Shown one piece after another: positions 26,073 to 33,311 of a stretch of DNA of 36,980 nt (its first letter is position 1; every line of letters starts with the position of its first letter). The translations under genes and the position numbers were made by a program. The notes under the pieces were generated by a model. The model was not told the DNA's origin. It made no database searches and was given only the letters and a program-made list of their open reading frames with translations. Where the stretch lies: positions 1-36,980 of the forward strand of contig CAIZEE010000611.1 of the NCBI GenBank assembly GCA_903931835.1, given 5' to 3'. This DNA is from an uncultured Elstera sp. (GTDB lineage Bacteria; Pseudomonadota; Alphaproteobacteria; Elsterales; Elsteraceae).

Positions 26073-27044
26073 TTACCTCGGCAGGAATTCGTTGGTGTAG
26101 TACGTCGAAAGCGGTTTGACAGTCGGGATCAGCCCAGCCTCCTTCATGCCGTCAGCCAGGACTTGCCAGGACGCGTCGGTCTGACGCAAAAACGCGCCCG
26201 GATCGCCGAGATAGGGCAGGGTGGCGACCCAGCCGACATCGTCATAAAGCGGGCTATCGACCAGCGGATAGGTCTCGGCGAACAGTTGTGCGGCCTCTTT
26301 CGGATGGGCGACACTCCACTCCAGCGCCTCATTCGTTGCCGCGAGCCATTCTCTGGCATCGCTGCCATGCGCCTTCAGCCAGCCAGGCGTGGCGGTGAAC
26401 GACCAGACGGGGATGTCGGCGATACCGATACGATCGGCGCATGCCATGCTCGGCTCTTTGCCGAGGGCGACGACCGACTCGGCGATCGCGAACGGGGCGG
26501 TGTTGGTCGAGAAATCTATGCGGCCGGCGAGCATCAGCGGCATGTCCTCGAACTGGGTGATGATCTGTTCGACATCGTCGGGATTGGTGATGCCGGTCCG
26601 GTCAAACAGCATGCGCATCATCACGGCCGACCAGGAATCAGAGAAGATGCCGATCTTCTTGCCCTTGAGCGAGGTCAGGTCCACCGCATGCCCGGGCCGG
26701 GCTATTACGCACCAGCTATTATGCTGGTCGTAATTCGCGATGGAGATCAGCGGCAGGTCAATATCCGCAGCGAATACGACATCGGTGCGCGGCTCCATCG
26801 CGATCTCGGCCTGGCCAACCGCCAGCATGCGCGCCGTGGTCTGCGCATCGGGCGGCAACACGATCGATACATCCAGCCCGTGCTTCTCATAGAGGCCATG
26901 CTTCTGGCCGACCACGATCGGGATCAGCAGAAACCCCTGAACCGGCCAGAAATAGACGAGGCGGACAGGATGCAGGGGCTCGGCTTCGGCCGTCTGCCCA
27001 ACGGTGCAGAGAAAAATCAGGAGCAGGCCGATCGCTGCCCGCAT
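26073..27044 (-). CDS. ABC transporter substrate-binding protein (NMT1/THI5-like)
   Basis: The 323-residue periplasmic binding protein begins with a signal peptide (MRAAIGLLLIFLCTVGQTAEA). An NMT1/THI5-like domain follows: LVYFWPVQGFLLIPIVVGQ, GLYEKHGLDVSIVLP, KGKKIGIFSDSW and LAGRIDFSTNTAPFAIAE. This class binds pyrimidine precursors, aliphatic sulfonates, nitrate or other small ligands. The ATG at 27042-27044 overlaps the upstream stop as TGATG; a longer in-frame reading to 27176 would add 44 residues before the signal peptide and is rejected. The substrate is unknown; the neighbouring phosphoribosyltransferases hint at a nucleobase-like compound. Confidence 0.9.
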   Translation of the reverse strand: MRAAIGLLLIFLCTVGQTAEAEPLHPVRLVYFWPVQGFLLIPIVVGQKHGLYEKHGLDVSIVLPPDAQTTARMLAVGQAEIAMEPRTDVVFAADIDLPLISIANYDQHNSWCVIARPGHAVDLTSLKGKKIGIFSDSWSAVMMRMLFDRTGITNPDDVEQIITQFEDMPLMLAGRIDFSTNTAPFAIAESVVALGKEPSMACADRIGIADIPVWSFTATPGWLKAHGSDAREWLAATNEALEWSVAHPKEAAQLFAETYPLVDSPLYDDVGWVATLPYLGDPGAFLRQTDASWQVLADGMKEAGLIPTVKPLSTYYTNEFLPR

Positions 27045-27820
27045 CAGGCGTCTTTGACGAGCCAGGCGACCGCGTTGCGCCACAGAGTGGCGTAGGCCGG
27101 CCAGTTCACAAAATCCCTCGGCGCCCAGTGCGGCCCAATATCGGACGTCCAGGCGATCGTGCGTCCCTCGCCCCATGTGCCGGCGACGAGAAGCGGATGG
27201 CCGCCATTCTCATCTGGCAAGCGGGCCAGAACCTGACAGTCGGGCCGATCCCGCACGACCACCTCATTCGCCCCCAGCAGCACTGGCCAGGATGCCGGCA
27301 TGTCCCGCAGCACCGGATGGTCCGGACCCGTGACCACGGCCTGAAACCCCTCCGGCACCTCCAGCCGGTCGTCATAGGGCAGGCAGGTGACGGGCAGCGC
27401 CTGCTCGACCGCCGTGCGTCCCCAGCGCGCTTTACCGTCAATTCCTTGAAAGGTCAGGTAGCCGCCGATCATCATCAGCCCGCGGCCCTTCGCTACCCAG
27501 TCGCGCAACAGGGTCAGGCGATTAGGTGCTGGCTTGCCGTGCAGCCACACGGCAGGCGGTAACAGCAGCGTGTTCGCCCCGATATCGGACAACAGAACCG
27601 CGTCATAGGCGTCGAGTGCCGCCATCGTATCGGGGAATTTCTCCGCGCATTCGTGGTTCGGCATGTGGTCGACTTGGATGCCGGTGCCGTCAAAGGCCCG
27701 CAGGAAATCGCCAGCACCGGAGTGATAAGAGGCGCTGTAGAACTGGTCGAAGCCTTTGACATGGGTGGCAGAGCTGACCCAGGTCTCCCCCGCCAGCAGG
27801 ATTTTCCGCGTTTTACCCAA
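27044..27820 (-). CDS. Class I glutamine-amidotransferase-like protein (DUF1355/ThuA-like fold)
   Basis: The 258-residue cytosolic protein begins KTRKILLAGETWVSSATHVKG. It continues with DAVLLSDIGANTLLLPP and RGLMMIGGYLTFQGIDGKA, a flavodoxin-like amidotransferase-fold core. Other segments are VVTGPDHPVLRDMP and GEGRTIAWTSDIGPHWAP. These match an uncharacterised group often annotated as glutamine amidotransferase, in which a classic Cys-His-Glu triad is not evident. The start is TTG at 27818-27820 with GGAGG five bases upstream, placed directly after the upstream stop, rather than a codon at 27850 within that gene. No reaction is assigned. Confidence 0.82.
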   Translation of the reverse strand: MGKTRKILLAGETWVSSATHVKGFDQFYSASYHSGAGDFLRAFDGTGIQVDHMPNHECAEKFPDTMAALDAYDAVLLSDIGANTLLLPPAVWLHGKPAPNRLTLLRDWVAKGRGLMMIGGYLTFQGIDGKARWGRTAVEQALPVTCLPYDDRLEVPEGFQAVVTGPDHPVLRDMPASWPVLLGANEVVVRDRPDCQVLARLPDENGGHPLLVAGTWGEGRTIAWTSDIGPHWAPRDFVNWPAYATLWRNAVAWLVKDA

Positions 27821-27830
27821 GATCTCCTCC

Positions 27831-28550
27831 CTAGATGCCCGGACAGGCACTCGCCTTGGTTTCGGGCAAAGGCGCCCAGCCCTGATCGGTCAGGCCGAAT
27901 AGCGGTATATGTCCCAGCGACCGAACCAAACTTGGCATGCCCGAATCGATCCGCGCCAGCTCGCCAAACCAGTCCCACCCTTCGGTCAGAACGGCGGTGA
28001 TGGCGACGATCGTTGCATTGGCCCTCTGCAACAATCGGATTGCCGCCGCCATGGTGGCACCGGTATTCAGCACATCGTCGACCACCACGACGCGCTTGCC
28101 ATTCACGCGTTCGAGCAACGCCGGATCGAGATAGAGGCGTTTGGTCTGGTCGGGGCTGGTGGAGGAGACGACGGCTTCCGACAGCGCATCGTCGTACCAG
28201 AATTTTCGGCTGTGGCCCAAGGCGACATAGTCGGCAAGGCCGATCGCTTCGGCCATCGGTCTTGCATAGATAAGGCCCAGGGTTGGTATGCCGACCACTG
28301 CTTCGGGGGCCGCTTCGCGCGCTAAGTCGGTCATGCGCACCGCGATGTTCCGTTCAACCTCAAAGCTGGTTTGGTTGGACATCAGCAGAGCGATGGCCTT
28401 TTCGCCGCCCGGCAGTGGGACCAGCGGCAAGGTCAGGTGACAGCCATCCTTCAGCCGCACCGGATAGTGGCCGATGAAATGCGCTGGCTCGGCCTCGCCG
28501 AATACGCCAGCAGGCGACCAGTCAACGCGATAAGGCGACGGCAAAGTCAT
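27831..28550 (-). CDS. Phosphoribosyltransferase-domain protein (second of pair)
   Basis: The 239-residue protein carries the PRPP-binding motif VVVVDDVLNTGAT (154-166) of type I phosphoribosyltransferases. PTLGLIYARPMAEAIGLADYVALG upstream matches the adenine/xanthine-type PRT core. The N-terminal 75 residues (WSPAGVFGEAEPAHFIGHYP and following) form an extra domain. The likely role is nucleobase salvage or interconversion with PRPP, but the base is not identifiable. The ATG at 28550 is chosen; the frame is open to 28592, inside the upstream gene. It follows the first PRT gene after five bases. Confidence 0.85.
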   Translation of the reverse strand: MTLPSPYRVDWSPAGVFGEAEPAHFIGHYPVRLKDGCHLTLPLVPLPGGEKAIALLMSNQTSFEVERNIAVRMTDLAREAAPEAVVGIPTLGLIYARPMAEAIGLADYVALGHSRKFWYDDALSEAVVSSTSPDQTKRLYLDPALLERVNGKRVVVVDDVLNTGATMAAAIRLLQRANATIVAITAVLTEGWDWFGELARIDSGMPSLVRSLGHIPLFGLTDQGWAPLPETKASACPGI

Positions 28551-28555
28551 GATGG

Positions 28556-29299
28556 TTATCCCGCGATGGCTATTGGTTGTTCGGCGGACCAATCGTCGCC
28601 CGATCCTGGGCGACAGAAACCGGGTGGAAAATGCTGGGCGACCAGATCAAAGCAATGTCGATCGATCCGGCCAAGGTTGACATGGAGCACGCGCGAGCGC
28701 AGGCCGCGTCCACGATCGAACAGATCGGTTGCGAGCAGCGTCTTGATCGACAGTCCCGTCATTTCCGCGACATGGGCGCGGCCGCCATTCTCCGTCTTCT
28801 CGCCAATGGTAAAGATCTCCACCACCTTCCCGCCGGCGAGGGTGATCGCCTCGGCCAGGGCGACCAGCGTGCCGCCGGTACTGACCAGATCGTCGACCAA
28901 CAGGATCTTATCGTCCGGCCTGACACCGTTCAGGTAGAGCTGGGTCGAGCCCTCCGCCAGATATTCATTGGCGATGCCGACCGCGACTTCACCCGGTGCG
29001 CCTGACGGCGTCCAGCGGGCCAGTGTGCGCGGCAGGCGATATTGGCGCAGGATATCGGCGGTGATCATGGCGCCGCGATCTTCCTCCCCCACGCCCAGCG
29101 TCGCGTCTGCGCCATGTTCGATATGCAGGCGCGCGAGCAGACAGATCGCCTCAGACAAGGCATGGGAGAGCGGCGGGATGTTGTCCGTCACAGCGGTCGG
29201 GAAAAAGGAGAAGGTTCGTCCGCCCTTGCCGGAAACCTCGTTGGTCGCGCGGTCGTCAAAATCGCCGACGACCAGTTTGATTGCCTCGACGATCGCCAC
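28556..29299 (-). CDS. Phosphoribosyltransferase-domain protein (first of pair)
   Basis: The protein (247 residues from the GTG start) carries the PRPP motif ILLVDDLVSTGGT (132-144) and an N-terminal stretch VSGKGGRTFSFFPTAVTDN. It shows PRT-family folding but little obvious similarity to its neighbour outside the motif, so the pair is not a simple recent duplication. GTG at 29299 is the first canonical start and has no ribosome site. The frame stays open for about 27 codons further upstream with only CTG, ATC and ATT as candidates; GGAG lies six bases before an ATT. The true start is unresolved. It is first in the seven-gene operon. Confidence 0.82.
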   Translation of the reverse strand: MAIVEAIKLVVGDFDDRATNEVSGKGGRTFSFFPTAVTDNIPPLSHALSEAICLLARLHIEHGADATLGVGEEDRGAMITADILRQYRLPRTLARWTPSGAPGEVAVGIANEYLAEGSTQLYLNGVRPDDKILLVDDLVSTGGTLVALAEAITLAGGKVVEIFTIGEKTENGGRAHVAEMTGLSIKTLLATDLFDRGRGLRSRVLHVNLGRIDRHCFDLVAQHFPPGFCRPGSGDDWSAEQPIAIAG

Positions 29300-29380
29300 G
29301 CAGTCGTCGGGGACGCTGGGCTCAGCAATGGAACTTTCCGTGGGCGGGATTTGAATCTTGATCTCCAGTGAAACGGCAGA

Positions 29381-29392
29381 TAAACCGGTTAA
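29381..29392. promoter_or_regulatory. Candidate LacI-family operator
   Basis: TAAACCGGTTAA has a perfect 8-base core palindrome, AACCGGTT, with a central CG, the usual shape of LacI-family operators. It lies between the divergent seven-gene operon and the LacI-family regulator gene, where an autoregulated operator would be expected. No second copy was seen elsewhere between genes in the window. Confidence 0.45.
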
Positions 29393-29466
29393 CTAAAGCT
29401 CCCTTGGCGCCGCCGGCCTTGTCAACTCGAAACCTTGTCACAGGGGCGAGTTTAGCAGCGAAAGCG

Positions 29467-30486
29467 ATGAAGATGGCCGAGAAGGAAACCACGATCCAGG
29501 ACGTCGCCGATCTGGCCGGCCTGTCGAAGGCTGCCGTCTCGCGCTACCTCAACCACAAGATAACCCTGCCGCCGAAAACGGTGGAGCGGATCGAAGCCGC
29601 CATTCAGACGCTGGGATTTCGCCGCAACCTCTTGGCGCAGCGGCTCAGCACCGGGCGCAGTGAGACGATCGGCCTGGTGGTGCCTGAAATCTCCAACCCG
29701 TTTTATGCCGAAATGGCGGAGGGGGCGGAGGATGAGGCGGCAAGGGCGGGATATAGTCTGATCCTCGGCATAGGCCGCAACGACGTGGATCGCGAGATCG
29801 AGTTCCTGCGCTGGCTCGATACGCATATGGTCGATGGACTGCTGTTTGCCTCCAACCGCCCGGATGACGGGTTGCTGCGCGACCAGATGAACCGCTACCG
29901 ACCGGTCATCCTGTTGGATGAGGATATTCCGGGTACGGCTGTCACCAAGATTTTCTGCGACAACCGGCAAGGTGCTTTTGAGGCCGTGCGGCATCTGACC
30001 GAACACGGCCATCGCCACATCGCCCATGTCACCGGCCCGGCCCCGTTGATGAGCGTGGGGGAACGCTTGAGCGGCTACCGGGCGGCGCTGATGGAGGCGG
30101 ATATCCGGTTCCGTGACGAACTGGTGTTCCACGGTTTCTTTAGCCGCGAGTTTGGTCAGCAGGCCGCCTCCCTCATCCAGGCATTGCCTGCTCGCCCGCA
30201 TGCGATTTTTGCGGCCAGCGACTATATCGCCATCGGCCTGCTGGAGGGGTTGCGCGACGCCGGCATCCGCGTGCCCCAGGACTTATCGATCGTGGGATTC
30301 GATGATATCTCCTCGGCCGATCTTGTAACGCCGCGCCTGACGACGATCCGCCAGGACGCCGAGGCAATGGGGCGGCAAGGGGTGCTGCAGTTGCTGGCGA
30401 CGATCAACGATCCGGGGATGGCGGTGCGGCAAACGCGGATTCCGGTGAGTTTGACGGTACGGGATTCGGTGATCGTTCGGGCGTAG
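29467..30486 (+). CDS. LacI-family transcriptional regulator
   Basis: The protein (about 339 residues) has an N-terminal LacI helix-turn-helix, TTIQDVADLAGLSKAAVSRYLNHK, with the hinge segment NLLAQRLSTGRSETIGLVVP. A periplasmic-binding-protein-like effector domain follows (ISNPFYAEMAEGAEDEAARAG, then FAASDYIAIGLLEGLRDAG and IVGFDDISSADLVTPRLTTI). It would repress, or rarely activate, the divergent importer/phosphoribosyltransferase operon. ATG at 29467 or 29473 gives the standard start; an earlier ATG at 29368 adds about 33 atypical residues. The effector is unknown, though the full sugar or purine-type binding fold is present. Confidence 0.92.
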   Translation: MKMAEKETTIQDVADLAGLSKAAVSRYLNHKITLPPKTVERIEAAIQTLGFRRNLLAQRLSTGRSETIGLVVPEISNPFYAEMAEGAEDEAARAGYSLILGIGRNDVDREIEFLRWLDTHMVDGLLFASNRPDDGLLRDQMNRYRPVILLDEDIPGTAVTKIFCDNRQGAFEAVRHLTEHGHRHIAHVTGPAPLMSVGERLSGYRAALMEADIRFRDELVFHGFFSREFGQQAASLIQALPARPHAIFAASDYIAIGLLEGLRDAGIRVPQDLSIVGFDDISSADLVTPRLTTIRQDAEAMGRQGVLQLLATINDPGMAVRQTRIPVSLTVRDSVIVRA

Positions 30487-30618
30487 GGGAAGAGAGTCTG
30501 GTGATCAGAGCGCGATAATTTGGTTGGTGCATTGGTCAGCTGAAGTTGAAGCCCGATACAGACGCTATCGAGAGGAAATAGACGACAAGCGATCGCACCG
30601 TAGACGCGCTTCACGAGG

Positions 30619-31152
30619 CTATGCCGGCGGCTTCCAGCGTCGCAATGGGGTCGTAGCCTCGTAACCTTGCGGCGAGGGATAGCAGATGAGTTCGACAAGC
30701 ACGCCGAAGGGCGTCTGAACAAAACAGACTCGATTACCCCCGCCCCCTTCTATGCCGGGGAGGAGCCATGGCTCACTGAGCGCTCGGCCACCCGCAGCGA
30801 CTAATCGTTCGAGTGCGGCGTCGAGATCGTCGGCATAGACGGCGATGTGCTGCCAGCCGTAATCCGAAGCGCGCGCGGCCGGTCGCTGCCCATCTGCTTG
30901 ATATTGGAAGAGTTCGACGCCCGGGCCGGTCCCGAGCTTGTACATCCTGATCGCGGTTAGCCGGGTTCCGGGCGGGACATTGAGTGCTGCTTCAAATTGC
31001 GGACCTGCGAAGGGCGGATCGGACGGGCCATGCAGTTGATAAATTAGTTGGGCGCCGAGCCCTTCCTCAAGGAAGCGCCCGGCCGCGTCGATATCCGGCA
31101 CGGAAAGCCCGACATGATCGAGGCCACGAAACTTGACCGGCTCCAACGCCAT
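30619..31152 (-). CDS. VOC-family protein of the P450 operon
   Basis: The 177-residue protein has two beta-alpha-beta-beta-beta units. FRGLDHVGLSVPDIDAAGRFLEE opens the first, GVELFQYQADG closes it, YGWQHIAVYADDLDAALERL opens the second and FVQTPFGVLVELICY closes it. The His of LDHVGL, Glu of VELFQY, His of WQHIAV and Glu of LVELI sit at the usual metal-binding positions, so it may be a metalloenzyme (lyase, epimerase or dioxygenase-like). GGAG lies seven bases before the ATG. It follows the P450 gene after 14 bases and is the last gene of the operon. No reaction is assigned. Confidence 0.88.
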   Translation of the reverse strand: MALEPVKFRGLDHVGLSVPDIDAAGRFLEEGLGAQLIYQLHGPSDPPFAGPQFEAALNVPPGTRLTAIRMYKLGTGPGVELFQYQADGQRPAARASDYGWQHIAVYADDLDAALERLVAAGGRALSEPWLLPGIEGGGGNRVCFVQTPFGVLVELICYPSPQGYEATTPLRRWKPPA

Positions 31153-31166
31153 CGCTCACTCCCTGC

Positions 31167-32432
31167 TTAGTTGCTCCATTCCACATCGAGCCCCTGAAGC
31201 CCCGTCACGGTCATCAAAGGCAGATAGTGCCGCTGGAAACCGGGTACGACGCGAAGCGTCGGCAGACGACGGTAGAGCTCCTGGATGGCTATCCGCGCCT
31301 GCAGCCGGGCAAGGCCGTTGCCGATGCAGCTATGCCGGCCAAAGCCGAAGGCCAGATGCCGGGATGCATTCACCCGGCGAACATCGAAGCGCTCTGATTG
31401 AGGGAAAACCTCGTCGTCATGTCCGCCGGCGGCGGATAGCAGATAGACCAGCGAGTTTTTGGGTATCGTGACGCCGCTCATTTCGACATCGACCGTGGTA
31501 ACCCTGAAATTACCCGGAACCGAGCCGCGCATGCGCAGCCCCTCTTCAACCGCGTTGGCGGTTAGGGATGGGTCGGCGATGATCAGGTCGCGCTGGTCGG
31601 GCCAATCGGAGAAATTCTGCACGAGATGCGCGATCGTGTTGGCGGTCGTGTCGTGACCGGCACCGATCAGGGAAATCAAGTGGCGGATCACCGCACTTCG
31701 GCCAATTGACGGTGTCCCGTCCGCCTCATGCGCCAGTAGCATGGCCGAGATCACGTCGTCGCCCGGCTCGCGCTGACGCAAATCGACATAATCCGACAGA
31801 AATCGGTTTGCCTCAGCCAGACGCGACCAGCGCGCGTGCAATTCCTCAGGCGGAACGACGCGCAATTCGGTGTCATTGGCGGCACCCAGAACGCGCGGCG
31901 TCAGCAGGAAGAAGAAATCCTCGCTCCATTGGCGGTAATCCGGCTTGCGCTCAGGCGGGACGCCCAGGATTTCGACGATCGTGTTCATCGTCAGCGGCAC
32001 GGCGTACTCCGCCATGACATCGATCCGGCCACGATGAGCAAACCCGTCGATCAGCTGATTGGCATGAGCGCGGACGACATCCCCCATGCGCATAATGACG
32101 GCGGCCAGGAAGCCCTGCGCCATCGCATTACGGTGCCGCGAGTGATCGGGCGGATCGATCGTGATGATGATCTCTTCGACGCTGAGATCGGGAACCAGCG
32201 GTGCCAGATCGGCGGGCGGGCGAATGAAGCCGGTCGCACGCGATGAAAACCTGTCGACGTCCTTCAGTGCTTCCGTCAAATCCTTGTATCGGGTGACCAC
32301 CCAGCAATCGAGTGGCGCATAGTGAAAGACCGGGCTCTCCCGCTGCAAGCGCTTCAAGGTCGGGGTCGGGTCTCTGAGATAGTCCGGGGAGAGTGGCGCA
32401 AATCCGGACGACGCTTCCGCCGTTGTGCTCAT
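31167..32432 (-). CDS. Cytochrome P450
   Basis: The 421-residue soluble bacterial P450 has the I-helix oxygen-activating motif GAGHDTTANT (Asp261, Thr262 and Thr263), the K-helix EGLR (297-300) and the heme loop AFGFGRHSCIGNGLA with the thiolate Cys369. Length and lack of membrane anchor are typical of class I enzymes fed by a ferredoxin. No ferredoxin or ferredoxin reductase gene is adjacent. It uses O2 to hydroxylate or demethylate an organic substrate, which is unknown. AGGA lies nine bases before the ATG. It follows the iron-sulfur subunit gene after 36 bases and the VOC gene follows after 14, so it is probably in the molybdoenzyme operon. Confidence 0.93.
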   Translation of the reverse strand: MSTTAEASSGFAPLSPDYLRDPTPTLKRLQRESPVFHYAPLDCWVVTRYKDLTEALKDVDRFSSRATGFIRPPADLAPLVPDLSVEEIIITIDPPDHSRHRNAMAQGFLAAVIMRMGDVVRAHANQLIDGFAHRGRIDVMAEYAVPLTMNTIVEILGVPPERKPDYRQWSEDFFFLLTPRVLGAANDTELRVVPPEELHARWSRLAEANRFLSDYVDLRQREPGDDVISAMLLAHEADGTPSIGRSAVIRHLISLIGAGHDTTANTIAHLVQNFSDWPDQRDLIIADPSLTANAVEEGLRMRGSVPGNFRVTTVDVEMSGVTIPKNSLVYLLSAAGGHDDEVFPQSERFDVRRVNASRHLAFGFGRHSCIGNGLARLQARIAIQELYRRLPTLRVVPGFQRHYLPLMTVTGLQGLDVEWSN

Positions 32433-32468
32433 TATGGTTTGGTCCTCCGGCTGGTGAAGGAGTTCGCT

Positions 32469-33311
32469 TCAGAGTTCGACCGTTCCGATATACTGGCTGG
32501 CGCTGAGCTCGCCCGAGATATCGCGGGTGCCGTGGTCTGGATGGCTGATGCGCAAGGTGAACTTGCCGGCATTTGGGGCCAGCCCGTCGATTTTGAAGTC
32601 GCCGTAGAGATCGCTCTCAGCCTTGATGCGGTCGGCGCGATCAGCGAGCTCCAGCTCAATCAGCGCGCCCTCGACATTCTCGGCCAGGCCTTGGCTGGTC
32701 CGGGTCGACACATTGCCGCCGAGAAAGCAGGTCTGCGTCTTTCCCAGGCCGCGATAATACACGCGCGGTTTGGTGTTGAGTTCGGGCGACAGCACGCTCA
32801 AGTCCTCGTCATCGGCCTTCGCCTTCATCGCCGCATCGGAGATTTTGACGGAAATCAGCGCGCCGGTCGGGCAAGCCTGAACCGGGCGCGGTTCTATCCA
32901 GCCGTCATCCAGCAGATGTGCGTCGAAGATCCAATGCTGCGGCAGTTGCTGTGCCTCATTCCAGAAGATCGCACCGTAAGGGCAGCTATCGACAACATCC
33001 TTGCGGCCCTTGGCCTTTGCCGGATCGATGACAACGATGCCGTCGGGGCGCTTGGCGACCACGCCGCCGCCCGCTTTGATGCAGGGTGCATCATCGCAGT
33101 GATTGCAGGTGCGCGGGACATAGGTCACGTCGACCATCGGCTGGTCGCCGCGGATATGCCGATCAATCGTGAACCAGCCATGGCCTTGTTGCGGCTGGGC
33201 GGCGGCGTAGCCCGGGAAGTCGTTGCCGACATACTCGTCATTCACCGCCATCACGCAGTTGTTGCAGTTGTTGCATTTCTCGACATCGACAATCAGGTTC
33301 CAGCGGTTCAT
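32469..33311 (-). CDS. Iron-sulfur subunit of transhydroxylase-like molybdoenzyme (AthS-like)
   Basis: The 280-residue ferredoxin-like partner of the large subunit starts MNRWNLIVDVEKCNNCNNC. Motif I has Cys13, 16 and 19, but Val23 replaces the fourth Cys. Motif II has Cys69, 72 and 77 (TCNHCDDAPC). Cys110 lies in DSCPYGA and Cys147 in QACPTGAL. The expected CxxC just before AHLLDD is instead WIFD (127-130). SPELNTKPRVYYRGL and a C-terminal transthyretin/Cna-B-like beta domain (about 195-280) match AthS of pyrogallol-phloroglucinol transhydroxylase. The ATG overlaps the large-subunit stop as ATGA and has GGAGG upstream. It lacks a Tat signal, so it is cytosolic. Confidence 0.88.
   Translation of the reverse strand: MNRWNLIVDVEKCNNCNNCVMAVNDEYVGNDFPGYAAAQPQQGHGWFTIDRHIRGDQPMVDVTYVPRTCNHCDDAPCIKAGGGVVAKRPDGIVVIDPAKAKGRKDVVDSCPYGAIFWNEAQQLPQHWIFDAHLLDDGWIEPRPVQACPTGALISVKISDAAMKAKADDEDLSVLSPELNTKPRVYYRGLGKTQTCFLGGNVSTRTSQGLAENVEGALIELELADRADRIKAESDLYGDFKIDGLAPNAGKFTLRISHPDHGTRDISGELSASQYIGTVEL

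Noticed and set aside
26073-27176. Longer form of the substrate-binding protein starting at 27176
   Set aside because: It would place 44 residues before an obvious signal peptide and lie inside the preceding gene; the ATG at 27044 overlaps the upstream stop as TGATG.
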